A stretch of DNA of 64,000 nucleotides from Candidatus Thiocaldithrix dubininis. GTDB taxonomy: Bacteria > Pseudomonadota > Gammaproteobacteria > Thiotrichales > Thiotrichaceae. The position numbers and the translations under genes are program-made. The stretch's first letter is position 1, and the number at the start of each line of letters is the position of its first letter. This document shows, one piece after another, positions 45,350-54,744 of the stretch. Below the pieces are notes generated by a model, which was given only the letters and a program-made list of their open reading frames with translations, did not search any database and had not been told where the DNA came from. The stretch spans positions 1,674,001 through 1,738,000 of the forward strand of contig CP124755.1 in assembly GCA_029972135.1 (NCBI GenBank). The letters are read 5' to 3'.

Positions 45350-47230
45350 TTATAATTTTATTTGCGTGCCAATTTCGACAACTTGATCGGCGGGTAAATT
45401 AAAATAGGTTCCGCTACTTTCGGATTGCTTCACCATCCACGCGTACAAATTACAACGCCATTTCGCCATAGCATCCCCACAACTTACCACCACCGAACGG
45501 GTAATAAAAAATGTGGTTTGTGGGAAATCAATCGCTAACTGATAGTTATCAATCGACTTTAACGCTTGGGTCAAATCAGGCTGTTCACGGAAACCAAACC
45601 GCGCCCCAATGGTGTAAACCTCAGGTGACAAACCTACTACCGTTAAACGCTCTGCATCAGGCACATACGGCACTTCTTCATTCACCACATGCAAGAAAAT
45701 TAAGGTGGAATGCAGGGCTTTATAGTGTTTTAAATTATAGAATAAGCCACTGGGTACTAAATTCGGATTGGAATTCAGATAGATAGCTGTGCCTTTCACT
45801 TTCTGAACATTGGGATAGTCTTGGCTAATGAACTTACGAATCGGGCGGTTCATTTTACGGCGCTGCTCGTAGACTAATTCACTGCCCTTTTTCCATGTCG
45901 TCAGAATTGTAAAAATAATCACACCGATCAGTAACGGCAACCAACCACCATGTCCTATTTTCATTAGATTGGAGGCTAGAAACATGATTTCGAAGCCACC
46001 ACATATGCTCATAATCACAATAATAGGCTGGCGTAAACGTTGATTCGTGCGTGCTTGCGCCACGATGATAACCAGAATAGTGGTGATGACCATTGTACCA
46101 GAGACGGCAATACCATAGGCGGCGGCCAAATTGCTAGAGGATTGAAACGCAATAACCAATAATACGACCCCAATCAGCAACAACCAATTTACGCTGGCAA
46201 TGTAGATTTGCCCAGCCGACGTATCGGAGGTGTGTTCAATGCGAATGCGCGGTAAGTACCCCAAACGAATAGCTTGGAAGGTCAAGGAATATGCGCCGGA
46301 AATAGTCGCTTGTGAGGCAATCACAGTAGCCATTGTCGCCAATATGACTAAAGGAATCATGAGCATATCCGGCGACAGTAGATAAAACGGATTTAACGCG
46401 GCACTGCTATCCCGAATCACTAACGCCCCCTGCCCTAAGTAATTCAGGGTTAAGGCTGGCCAAACCAAGCCATACCACGCATAACGAATCGGTTTTGCTC
46501 CAAAATGCCCCATATCGGCGTATAACGCCTCGCCCCCGGTCATCGCCAAAAACACAGCAGATAATAATAGGAAGGCGGCAATGGGATGTTGCACGGTAAA
46601 CTTTAAAGCAAACCAAGGGCTAAGTGCTTTCAAGACTTCGGGCGTTTGTAGAATACTGATCAGCCCTAAACACGCCAACGTGCCAAACCAAACCACGGTA
46701 ATAGGACCAAAAATTTGCCCAACTTTTGCTGTGCCTTGCTTTTGCATTAAAAACAGGCTGAGCAAAATGCCTAAGGTAATCGGCAAAATCCAGTGTTCAA
46801 ACTGTGGCGTAGCCACGCTAATGCCTTCCACGGCTGATAATACCGAAATCGCAGGCGTTAAAATCGCATCGCCGTAGAACAAAGCTGCTGCAAATACGCC
46901 AATCAACGTAATCGGTCGAATCCATTGCGGCATAGTGCGACGGGCATGGCGTTGCGCTAAGGCTTGTAAGGCTAACACGCCACCTTCACCTTTATTATCA
47001 AAGCGCAATACAATCCATACGTATTTTACCGAGATAATTAAGGCTATCGACCAAAGAAACGCTGACAACGCAGCAATGACATTTTCAGGCGTAGGGGTCA
47101 AACCGTGACCTTCGGCAAACGCCTCTTTAAAGGCATATAAGGGGCTAGTACCGATGTCGCCATACACGACACCCAGTGCAGCCAACATGAGGGGACCCAA
47201 CTTTTCCTGCGTTGGGGCGGTGGTTGTCAT
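45350..47230 (-). CDS. kup: Kup potassium uptake protein
   Basis: The 626-residue protein has about twelve membrane helices. Family motifs are LAALGVVYGDIGTSPLYAFKEAF, LRFDNKGEGGVLALQALA, and GEALYADMGHFGAKPIRYAWY. The C-terminal cytoplasmic part of about 150 residues (residues about 470-626) is typical of Kup/TrkD. It symports K+ with H+. The downstream neighbours on the same strand order are KdpE- and KdpD-like regulators, which suggests that they control Kup rather than a Kdp ATPase; none of its genes is in view. Confidence 0.95.
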   Translation of the reverse strand: MTTTAPTQEKLGPLMLAALGVVYGDIGTSPLYAFKEAFAEGHGLTPTPENVIAALSAFLWSIALIISVKYVWIVLRFDNKGEGGVLALQALAQRHARRTMPQWIRPITLIGVFAAALFYGDAILTPAISVLSAVEGISVATPQFEHWILPITLGILLSLFLMQKQGTAKVGQIFGPITVVWFGTLACLGLISILQTPEVLKALSPWFALKFTVQHPIAAFLLLSAVFLAMTGGEALYADMGHFGAKPIRYAWYGLVWPALTLNYLGQGALVIRDSSAALNPFYLLSPDMLMIPLVILATMATVIASQATISGAYSLTFQAIRLGYLPRIRIEHTSDTSAGQIYIASVNWLLLIGVVLLVIAFQSSSNLAAAYGIAVSGTMVITTILVIIVAQARTNQRLRQPIIVIMSICGGFEIMFLASNLMKIGHGGWLPLLIGVIIFTILTTWKKGSELVYEQRRKMNRPIRKFISQDYPNVQKVKGTAIYLNSNPNLVPSGLFYNLKHYKALHSTLIFLHVVNEEVPYVPDAERLTVVGLSPEVYTIGARFGFREQPDLTQALKSIDNYQLAIDFPQTTFFITRSVVVSCGDAMAKWRCNLYAWMVKQSESSGTYFNLPADQVVEIGTQIKL

Positions 47231-47252
47231 ATCAACACTCCTGAGAAACTAT

Positions 47253-47945
47253 TTAGAGTTGAAAACGGTAGCCAATACCGGTTTCGGTCAATAGATGCTG
47301 GGGTTGGCTGGGATCCAACTCCAATTTTTGACGCAGGTGTCCAATATAGACACGCAAATAGTGATTACTTTCAATGTAGGCATTGCCCCATACTTCGCTG
47401 AGTAGCTGGCGATGCGTTAAAACGCGACCAGCATTGAGCACCAACACCCTTAAGAGCTGAAACTCAATCGGTGTGAGGTGAATGAGTTGTGAACCGCGCG
47501 TCATACGGCGGTCTTTAATATTTATTTCAAATTCCCCAAAGCGGATGATTGTCTGTTCAGCTTGCCCTTTAAATTGACTGCGACGCAGTAAAGCGCGCAC
47601 ACGTGCGAGTAGTTCCCCTGTTGAAAAAGGTTTTGTTAAATAATCATCAGCACCGTGATCCAGCGCGTTAATCTTGTCTTGATCGGCACTACGGGCGGAT
47701 AACACTAAAATCGGTAAGGTTGACCAAGCGCGTAATAAACCAATTAGCGATGCACCGTCTTTATCGGGCAACCCTAAATCTAAAATCACTAAGTTCCAGC
47801 TTTGTTGTTGTAATTGTTGCCAACCGTGTGCATAAGTAGCGGCTTCGTGCACTTGATAATTTTCGCTTTCCAATGCACGGCGAATAAAACCACGAATATG
47901 GTGTTCGTCTTCAATAACCAAAATTTGCGGTGCAGTATTCAACAT
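47253..47945 (-). CDS. kdpE: KdpE-like response regulator
   Basis: The protein is 230 residues from ATG 47945, overlapping the end of the kinase gene by 7 bp; an upstream extension to 48020 lies inside it. The receiver has Asp56 (LVILDLGLPDKDGASLI), and the winged helix has LTPIEFQLLRVLVLNAGRVLTHRQLLSEVWG and SNHYLRVYIGHLRQKLE, the KdpE wording. It lies 22 bp before kup on the same strand. Confidence 0.92.
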   Translation of the reverse strand: MLNTAPQILVIEDEHHIRGFIRRALESENYQVHEAATYAHGWQQLQQQSWNLVILDLGLPDKDGASLIGLLRAWSTLPILVLSARSADQDKINALDHGADDYLTKPFSTGELLARVRALLRRSQFKGQAEQTIIRFGEFEINIKDRRMTRGSQLIHLTPIEFQLLRVLVLNAGRVLTHRQLLSEVWGNAYIESNHYLRVYIGHLRQKLELDPSQPQHLLTETGIGYRFQL

Positions 47946-49135
47946 ATCATTCCTGTGGGTGGCATCCATTCGGTTTCCACTAAGGGCGGCGTGCCGCAGG
48001 CTAAGGCAAAACTCACGCAACTGCCGCCGCTTTCTGGATTAAATGCCCAAATTCGTCCTTGATGGGCTTCAATAATCACGCGACAAATGCTTAAACCCAA
48101 GCCAAAGCCCGGAATCGTGGATTCTTGCAAGCCGCGCTCAAACAAATTAAATAAATTTTGGATTTTGTCGGTAGGAAAACCGTCACCGGCGTTATAAATT
48201 GCCACACAGACTTCGCTGGGCGTTAAAGACACTTGAATTTCAATGGTGGAATGCAAGGGCGAATATTTCGCGGCATTTTCGAGTAAATTACAAAAAACAC
48301 GCTGCAATAAATGCGCATCAAATTCAACTAAGGGCAATTGTGGCGGCAGATGCACGACGATTTTGTGCTGTTGTAATGGCAGTTTTAGCCATTGAATACT
48401 CGCGCCAATCACTTCATCCAATAATTGCCATTCTTTACGTAACTTCACAGGATTGGTTTGCAACCGCGCCATTTCCAACAAGTTACTCACCATATTATGC
48501 AAGCTTAAGGTTTGCGCGCGCATGGCTAAGGCAATTTTTCGATTTTCATCCGATAAGTCGGGAGTTGATAACACCAAGGTTTCTGCAAGGCTGTGTAAGG
48601 CGGTTAAGGGCGTGCGAATATCATGTGACAGTGCGGATAAAATGGAGTTACGCAAGCGTTCAGACGCCACTTGCATTTTGCTTTCTTGCGCTGCTTTGGT
48701 TAATTCGTATAACTCGGCTAAATGCTGTTCACGTTGGTTGGCTTCAACTAATTGATGGCGTAAATCGCTGGCTAAATACGTAATGATCAAAGCCACAATT
48801 AACATCACCAATAACGTAAAAATATATTGGGTATGTAATACAGCAAACGAACCGTGTGGTGACACAAAGAAAAAGTCTAAGCCCATAACGCTTACAAGCG
48901 ACACTAACACAGCCGGTCGTCGCCCTAATTTAATTGCAACAATCACCACTACTAATAAGCACAACATGGCAATATTTGCCGCGTCTACCACATGGCGTAA
49001 GGGATGCGCTAGCCATAAAGTTACGACGATAATCAGTAAGCTGATTAAGTAACGTTGCCAAAGATTGTTGTTGGGTAAGAAATCTGTCAACAGCCATTGT
49101 TGCCAGAATTGACGGTTCACGCGGGGACACTCCAT
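47939..49135 (-). CDS. Truncated KdpD-like sensor kinase
   Basis: The 398-residue protein lacks the N-terminal KdpD (Walker-type) and USP domains of full KdpD, which is about 900 residues. It starts with the DUF4118 four-helix membrane part (residues about 25-120, with GLDFFFVSPHGSFAV). HisKA with His171 (ALSHDIRTPLTAL) and the ATPase boxes follow: NLLENAAKYSP, YNAGDGFP, GFGLGLSIC. It is the partner of KdpE at 47253. Loss of the N-terminal half suggests a signal other than the usual K+/c-di-AMP input. Confidence 0.9.
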   Translation of the reverse strand: MECPRVNRQFWQQWLLTDFLPNNNLWQRYLISLLIIVVTLWLAHPLRHVVDAANIAMLCLLVVVIVAIKLGRRPAVLVSLVSVMGLDFFFVSPHGSFAVLHTQYIFTLLVMLIVALIITYLASDLRHQLVEANQREQHLAELYELTKAAQESKMQVASERLRNSILSALSHDIRTPLTALHSLAETLVLSTPDLSDENRKIALAMRAQTLSLHNMVSNLLEMARLQTNPVKLRKEWQLLDEVIGASIQWLKLPLQQHKIVVHLPPQLPLVEFDAHLLQRVFCNLLENAAKYSPLHSTIEIQVSLTPSEVCVAIYNAGDGFPTDKIQNLFNLFERGLQESTIPGFGLGLSICRVIIEAHQGRIWAFNPESGGSCVSFALACGTPPLVETEWMPPTGMIC

Positions 49136-49320
49136 CCTGAGCGATAGTGAGGTGCTAGTGTGCCTAGACGTGTATAAAAATAGTATAAAAATTAAGACAT
49201 GCCGCTTTCATCATATTGGAACTGAATTAGGTTTTGCAGCTTCCACTTCGATCATGTCGGAGGTTTTAAGCGTTCACAAGACTTATAACATGCATATTGT
49301 TAGTTTCGGCTTATCAGACA

Positions 49321-50151
49321 ATGCGAATTTTATTAACCGGTAGTTCCGGTTTTATTGGTCGACATCTACACACGGCTTTAGTAGCCGCCGGTCATCACGT
49401 TATACCGATTGCACGGCGGGCAGGGGTGGATATGAATCAGCTACTCACGCCAGACGCTTGGTTAGCGTATTTAGCCAAGGTTGATGTAGTGATTAATAGC
49501 GTTGGCATTATCACTGAAACCCAAGCTCAAACTTTTGCAAAGTTACATACGCGCGCCCCCATTGCGTTATTTCAGGCGGCACAACAAATAGGGGTAAAGC
49601 GAGTTATTCAAATTTCAGCCTTAGGCGCAGATGCACAAGCAGTTAGCCCCTATCATTTAAGCAAAAAAGCAGCCGACGATGTATTACTCACACTCGATTT
49701 AGATTGGTTTATTTTACGCCCGTCATTAGTCTACGGCGAAGGTGGCAGTAGTGCGGCATTTTTTAAACGTGTAGCCAGTTTACCGCTGATTCCACTACTC
49801 GATCAGGGGCAGCAGCACATTCAGCCTGTGCATATTAGCGATGTTGTTGCCACGATAATGCAGGCTTTACACGCGACCCCAACGCAACGTTATATCGAGG
49901 TGGTAGGCGCTTATCCCGTCACACTTAAGCAATGGTTACAGCAGTTACGCGAAGCCATGGGCAAAGCCAATGCGGTTTATGTACCTGTGCCTTACCCGCT
50001 GATTAAGGGCATCGCACAACTCTTACACCCACTATTGCCCTTATTCCACCCCGATAATTTACGCATGTTACAAGCGGGTAATACGGCAGATGTGCAAGCG
50101 TTAGCTGAATTTTTAGGACGTTTACCGTTAAGTGTGGAGCAAATGCCATGA
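49321..50151 (+). CDS. NAD(P)-binding epimerase, NDUFA9-like SDR
   Basis: The protein is 276 residues from ATG 49321 (MRILLTGSSGFIGRHLH), with dinucleotide motif GxxGxxG. The typical SDR-like YHLSKKAADDVLL segment carries the active Tyr and Lys. VDVVINSVGIITETQAQTFAKLH and FILRPSLVYGEGGSSAAFF match complex I NDUFA9-like/UDP-sugar epimerase relatives. It forms one operon with the DUF2269 and DUF4166 genes (4-bp overlap, then a 3-bp gap). The substrate is not known. Confidence 0.88.
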   Translation: MRILLTGSSGFIGRHLHTALVAAGHHVIPIARRAGVDMNQLLTPDAWLAYLAKVDVVINSVGIITETQAQTFAKLHTRAPIALFQAAQQIGVKRVIQISALGADAQAVSPYHLSKKAADDVLLTLDLDWFILRPSLVYGEGGSSAAFFKRVASLPLIPLLDQGQQHIQPVHISDVVATIMQALHATPTQRYIEVVGAYPVTLKQWLQQLREAMGKANAVYVPVPYPLIKGIAQLLHPLLPLFHPDNLRMLQAGNTADVQALAEFLGRLPLSVEQMP

Positions 50152-50621
50152 TGTATTTTGGCTTTAAATACCTGCACATTTTGAGCATGGTTCTACTATT
50201 TGGCACGGGTTTAGGTTCGGCGTTTTACAAATGGATGGCAGACCGCAGCGGCAACCTAGCGCATATTGCCGTTACCAATCGCATGGTAGTGTTAGCCGAT
50301 TGGCTATTCACCACGCCCACCGTGATTATCCAACCGTTGACGGGCTTATGGATGGTGCATTTATTACAACTGCCCTTAAGCACGCCGTGGATTTGGCTTA
50401 GTTTACTGTTATACAGCTTGGCGGGGGCTTGTTGGTTGCCGGTGGTTTGGTTACAAATTCGCATGCGTGAACTAGCCAATCAGGCCTTAACCCAACAAAC
50501 CCGCTTACCCGCGTTATATTGGCAGTATGCACGGTTTTGGTTTTGGTTGGGGGTGCCCGCCTTTATTGCCATGCTGGCAGTGGTATTTTTAATGGTGTTT
50601 AAACCCAGTTTCGGAGGTTAG
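50148..50621 (+). CDS. DUF2269 membrane protein
   Basis: The 157-residue protein has four membrane helices. The DUF2269 pattern is clear: KYLHILSMVLLFGTGLGSAFYKW, then VLADWLFTTPTVIIQPLTG, and RFWFWLGVPAFIAMLAVVFLMVFKP. Its start overlaps the upstream SDR gene (ATGATG). Function unknown; genes for DUF2269, SDR and DUF4166 proteins often travel together. Confidence 0.85.
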   Translation: MMYFGFKYLHILSMVLLFGTGLGSAFYKWMADRSGNLAHIAVTNRMVVLADWLFTTPTVIIQPLTGLWMVHLLQLPLSTPWIWLSLLLYSLAGACWLPVVWLQIRMRELANQALTQQTRLPALYWQYARFWFWLGVPAFIAMLAVVFLMVFKPSFGG

Positions 50622-50624
50622 TCC

Positions 50625-51209
50625 ATGCAATCGTTAATGCAGCAAGCCTTGGGTACACAGTGGCAGCAATTGCCCGGCGGTTTACAGCGCCATTATGCGG
50701 TAAACGATGCAGCACAGGTGCATATTGAACAGGGTACGTTAACTATTGATTATCCGCGCTGGATGCAGCCTTATTTAACCTTGTTGTTTTGGATGGGAGC
50801 ATTAATTAATCGGCGGGGTACTGACATTCCTACCCAAGTGACACGGCATTTAGCTAATCAACAAGAACACTGGCAACGGGTTTTAAGTTTTACTGATGTT
50901 AAAATATTGCGTTTTAACAGCCGTTTAAGCTATATCGGCAGCAATCAACTGTTGGAATATACTAATGCTTCACAAGCCTTATGTATGGCAGTCCGTGTTA
51001 TCGACCACAAATTGCATTATGAGGGGCAATATTTCTTACTCAAACTAGGTAGGTTGCATTTTAAACTGCCGGAATGGTTGGTATTGGGACATACCACCAT
51101 TGTGGAAGAAGCATTGAACGATCAGCAATTTAAAATGGATTTTCGCCTTACGCATCCTTGGTTCGGCGAATTGTTTAGTTATAAAGGCGTGTTTACGATA
51201 ATTCAGTAA
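50625..51209 (+). CDS. DUF4166 domain protein
   Basis: The 194-residue protein is mostly beta, with WQQLPGGLQRHYAVND at the start and WMGALINRRGTDIPTQVTRH in the middle, the family hallmark. PEWLVLGHTTIVEEALNDQQFKMDFRLTHPWFGELFSYKG follows. It is third in the SDR-DUF2269-DUF4166 operon, 3 bp after the membrane protein. No signal peptide is present. Function unknown. Confidence 0.87.
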   Translation: MQSLMQQALGTQWQQLPGGLQRHYAVNDAAQVHIEQGTLTIDYPRWMQPYLTLLFWMGALINRRGTDIPTQVTRHLANQQEHWQRVLSFTDVKILRFNSRLSYIGSNQLLEYTNASQALCMAVRVIDHKLHYEGQYFLLKLGRLHFKLPEWLVLGHTTIVEEALNDQQFKMDFRLTHPWFGELFSYKGVFTIIQ

Positions 51210-51210
51210 G

Positions 51211-51816
51211 CTAAGTTGCCGGACAACCTACGCCATTGATTTGTGCGCGAATGGCAGGTACATCCACGTTTTCAATGAATTCAGGAATATTAGAAAAGAA
51301 ACGATGATAACCATAACCACCCGTCATTAACTCGTCTAAGGCTTGTTGCTTGTTCCAGCCTTGGCATACCATGCGATACATAGCGACAATCGTACCCGTG
51401 CGATCTGAACCGTGTAAGCAATGCACTAACACGGGCTTTGGCGATTCAGCAATTACCGTAAGCGCTTCCAACACTTGTTGTTCAGTAAAATTACCCGCAT
51501 TCATAGACACATGCTTAAATTGCATGGCTTGCACCTCCGGTTCAACAGGGGGATGGTCTAAATGATATTGGCGCAAGTTTAATACCGTGCCTACCCCCAA
51601 TTGTGCTAAGGCTTCATAACCTGTTTCTTTAGGCTGCGCTGCACGATATAAATGCTCACTGACTTTATAGAAATTATGCACCCCCTCAGCTTGTAAAGGG
51701 CTTGCCCATTCACTGGGGCGATTCAGCGTTTCATCTACGGCTAAGGCAAGCGTCGGACTGACACTAAAGGTTAGGCTACACAAGCCTAACCACACATAAA
51801 CTTGATAGGGTTTCAT
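51211..51816 (-). CDS. Exported tyrosine/dual-specificity phosphatase
   Basis: The protein is 201 residues from ATG 51816, with AAGGCGG upstream. The signal peptide is VWLGLCSLTFSVSPTLALA. The P-loop HCLHGSDRTG carries Cys133 and Arg139, and the general acid may be in the DHPPVEPEV region. The early motif LYRAAQPKETGYEALAQLG is common in these periplasmic phosphatases. Its coding end is one base from the end of the convergent DUF4166 gene. The substrate is unknown. Confidence 0.9.
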   Translation of the reverse strand: MKPYQVYVWLGLCSLTFSVSPTLALAVDETLNRPSEWASPLQAEGVHNFYKVSEHLYRAAQPKETGYEALAQLGVGTVLNLRQYHLDHPPVEPEVQAMQFKHVSMNAGNFTEQQVLEALTVIAESPKPVLVHCLHGSDRTGTIVAMYRMVCQGWNKQQALDELMTGGYGYHRFFSNIPEFIENVDVPAIRAQINGVGCPAT

Positions 51817-51826
51817 GAACACCGCC

Positions 51827-52315
51827 TTATAACGCCTCACTGCCGTCTAAATTAACCCGCGTGATACCTTGCGCCAGTTGCTGTTGATAACGGGCATCTC
51901 GAGTATGCGCAAATAACAATTTTTGCACCACGCGTTTACTAGCACTCAGCGAATGCTTGGCAATATGCTGAAAAATTTGCCGTTCAATCCCTAAAGCTAA
52001 GGGCTTAAAATGCAGCCATACCGGATAAGCATTGAGGCTAGCATTGATATTTTCTAAGCGTAATTGACTGGGCGCTGGCTTGGCGGGGCGCGTTGGACGG
52101 CGCGGTTTCGGCGGTTTTTTAGCTTTAGGTTTAGGACTGGGGGCTTTAATCGTCCCGGCTTTTTGCACACCGCTTAAATCTTCGCGGCGAATAATACGTT
52201 TCGCGGGACGACGGCTAACCGGACTGGCAGAATTGCTTGGGTTGGCATCTGCTTCAACAGGAGCAGTCGGGCGTTTAAGACTTAGTGTCTTACGTGGTTG
52301 TTCAGGTTCTGACAT
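51827..52315 (-). CDS. ProQ/FinO-domain protein with basic N-terminus
   Basis: The protein is 162 residues from ATG 52315 (MSEPEQPRKTLSLKR). Residues 1-100 are disordered and rich in Lys, Pro and Arg (KAKKPPKPRRPTRP). Residues about 95-162 hold a ProQ-like domain: YPVWLHFKPLALGIERQIFQHI, SLSASKRVVQKLLFAHTRDARYQQQLAQG, RVNLDGSEA. It is an RNA-binding chaperone of the FinO/ProQ group, here with a long basic tail at the N-terminus instead of the C-terminus. It is 10 bp upstream of the phosphatase gene. Confidence 0.9.
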   Translation of the reverse strand: MSEPEQPRKTLSLKRPTAPVEADANPSNSASPVSRRPAKRIIRREDLSGVQKAGTIKAPSPKPKAKKPPKPRRPTRPAKPAPSQLRLENINASLNAYPVWLHFKPLALGIERQIFQHIAKHSLSASKRVVQKLLFAHTRDARYQQQLAQGITRVNLDGSEAL

Positions 52316-52414
52316 AACATTAGGACTCGCAATCAAGGCAAGATTTTCCTTGCAGCTTGACACTGCAAGGTGTTGTAACCGAAAAGTTTAGCAGACTTAG
52401 CGCGGTTGCACAGC

Positions 52415-54688
52415 TTACAGCGCGGCGGCGGCTTTGGTTAAACTGATTTCGGGTGCGGCTAACTCAGGGCAAGCCTTAGTATAGGGCGCTTGTTTACCAA
52501 CAAACTGTTGCCATTCGGCTTCGGTCAAATTGCGATTCACTCGCGTACAAATCACTTTCGCCCATTGTGCAGGCTCGACAGTGCTCAGCGATACCAAGTT
52601 ATCCAGACTACCCGCCGCCAGTTGTTTATTATCAGGGCTGAAAGCGAGTGTATTCACGTCTTTATCATGCCATTGCCACGGCTGCCCGATACGTTGCCCA
52701 GTTGCCACATCCCACAAACTAACTTGATTATCCGTATCGCCACTGGCTACTAACAAGCCATCAGGGCTAAAGGCAGTTGCCAATACCACGCTATCCGCTT
52801 GCCAAGCTTGTCCAATAGCTTGTTTAGTCAGCATATTCCATAATTGCAGGGTTTTATCACCGCTACTGGTTAACAGCTTGCTACTATCGGGGCTAAAGGC
52901 AAGACTATTAATCAGATCTTTATGCGCTTGCCATGCCTCGCCACTGGGTTTACCCGTTGCCACGTCCCATAACCGCACGTAACCTTGTTCATCGGCACTC
53001 GCCACTTGTTTACCATCTGGGCTAAAGGCAATCCGTCGTACCGCTGCTGCATGCCCTTGCCAAGGTTCGCCAATTAATTGCCCTTTGATATCCCACAAGC
53101 GCAGCAACTTATCGCTAGTTGCGGTTAAGAGCTTGTTCCCATCTGGGCTAAATTGCATATCATTAAGATGTACCATCGTGTCGGTTTTAAATTCCGCTGC
53201 ATGATTTTTCCAAGCTGCCCCCAAGTCTTGTTGTTTGGCTAAATCCCAGACTTGCAGCATACCGTCAGCTTGCGCACTTGCCACGTATTTACCATCTGCA
53301 CTAAACGCAAACGCACTATAACCCAACATAGGCTCGCCTTGTTTATGCATACTGAATGTGCTTGATTCATCTAGCTTTTGCGTATTCCATGACTTAATCG
53401 CGCCTTGATAATCCGCACTGTATAACTGTTTACCGTCTGGGCTAAAGGCGACTTTTATGACATCTTCTTGATTGTTTGACAATAAATGACCAAAGGTCGT
53501 AAGGGGTGAAGTATCCCAATGTTTAAGCTGATGCTGCTGATCGGCGGTAACGATATGCCCCTGCGTCTCATTTAAAGCAATGCTAGTAAAACGCGAATTG
53601 CTATATAACGGTACAGTCTGATTGGTATAAGGGGCTAAGCGATCACCCAATAAAGTTAAGTGCTGCAAGGCTTGCTGGCGTGATAACACGCTATAATCAC
53701 CTAAGCCTGAAAAACCGACCGCTTGCAACTGACTTGGTACATTGTGCCAAGCGGCGCTGATTAATTTAGGCTCACTTGGGTTGGCAATAGTCCACACGTC
53801 TAAGTGGTTATCATCGCCGCCCAGTGTCACTAATTCTGAGTTATCTCGATTCAACGCCATTGAGGGATAAAGCGGCGCAGAACCCGCTGATTTCCACGGT
53901 CGCCCCAGAATTTTGCCGGTTTTCACCTCCCATAAACGATACATATGGTCGTCACTCAAGCTAACGATGCGCTGCCCATCGGGACTAAAAACGACCGCTC
54001 GCATCGGTTTCGATTCGGCATCGGTTAATTTCCAAACCGCCCCCACTTTTGTCTGTGTTTTGGTATCCCAAAGTTGTAAGGTTTTATCTTCACCCGCAAT
54101 CACTGCTTGTGAACCGTCTGCATTTAACGCCGCCGCAGTAATATGCGTATCATGCGCTTGCCACGGTTTAGCCACGGCTTTACCGGTCTGCGCATCCCAA
54201 AGCTGCACCTGTTTATCATCATTAATGCTTAAAAACAGCTTGCTATCTAGACTAAAAGCCAAGGGCTTTTCAGAGGTTGCCTGCGTATCGACGATTTGAC
54301 CGAGCCAGCCAAAATCCTGTAAGGCATCCTTTAACGCACCGTGGCTAACCGATGAATGGCTATCAAGCTGATAACTCAGTGCTGCAAGCAATAAACCTTG
54401 TTCGGGCGACCCATTAAGTTGGGAATGCAGATTTATGGCAATTTTAGATTGTTTGGCAAGATTTTCGACTAATAATTGCTGGTTTAATTCGGCAGTTTGC
54501 GCACGAGCTTGTTCAGTTTTATACCACTTCCAACCGGTAATACCACTACTCAAAGCTGCTAAAGTCATTGCCCCTGCAATCAAGGCTTTTAACCAAGGAT
54601 GCGTCGCACGTTTTTGAATTTGATTGATTAATGCTTGCTTAGCATCGGCTTGGTTCAGCTCTGGAATAGCGGGAAATTGTTGTAACAT
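52415..54688 (-). CDS. Membrane-anchored WD40 repeat protein
   Basis: The 757-residue protein has a cytoplasmic N-terminal part, one membrane helix (residues about 35-52) and a helical linker (EQARAQTAELNQQLLVENLAKQ). The linker continues with EQGLLLAALSYQLDS, similar to the region after NTPase domains in nSTAND proteins. About twelve WD40 repeats follow (VQLWDAQTGK, VAFSPDGKQL and similar). No NTPase or effector domain is present, so only the sensor half of such a protein is here. GTG 54712 is an alternative start. It may be a scaffold or sensor. Partners unknown. Confidence 0.85.
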   Translation of the reverse strand: MLQQFPAIPELNQADAKQALINQIQKRATHPWLKALIAGAMTLAALSSGITGWKWYKTEQARAQTAELNQQLLVENLAKQSKIAINLHSQLNGSPEQGLLLAALSYQLDSHSSVSHGALKDALQDFGWLGQIVDTQATSEKPLAFSLDSKLFLSINDDKQVQLWDAQTGKAVAKPWQAHDTHITAAALNADGSQAVIAGEDKTLQLWDTKTQTKVGAVWKLTDAESKPMRAVVFSPDGQRIVSLSDDHMYRLWEVKTGKILGRPWKSAGSAPLYPSMALNRDNSELVTLGGDDNHLDVWTIANPSEPKLISAAWHNVPSQLQAVGFSGLGDYSVLSRQQALQHLTLLGDRLAPYTNQTVPLYSNSRFTSIALNETQGHIVTADQQHQLKHWDTSPLTTFGHLLSNNQEDVIKVAFSPDGKQLYSADYQGAIKSWNTQKLDESSTFSMHKQGEPMLGYSAFAFSADGKYVASAQADGMLQVWDLAKQQDLGAAWKNHAAEFKTDTMVHLNDMQFSPDGNKLLTATSDKLLRLWDIKGQLIGEPWQGHAAAVRRIAFSPDGKQVASADEQGYVRLWDVATGKPSGEAWQAHKDLINSLAFSPDSSKLLTSSGDKTLQLWNMLTKQAIGQAWQADSVVLATAFSPDGLLVASGDTDNQVSLWDVATGQRIGQPWQWHDKDVNTLAFSPDNKQLAAGSLDNLVSLSTVEPAQWAKVICTRVNRNLTEAEWQQFVGKQAPYTKACPELAAPEISLTKAAAAL

Positions 54689-54744
54689 AACAGCGCTTTT
54701 TAGATAAAACACCTCAGTTTTATAATAGAAAGCGCTATAAATAT

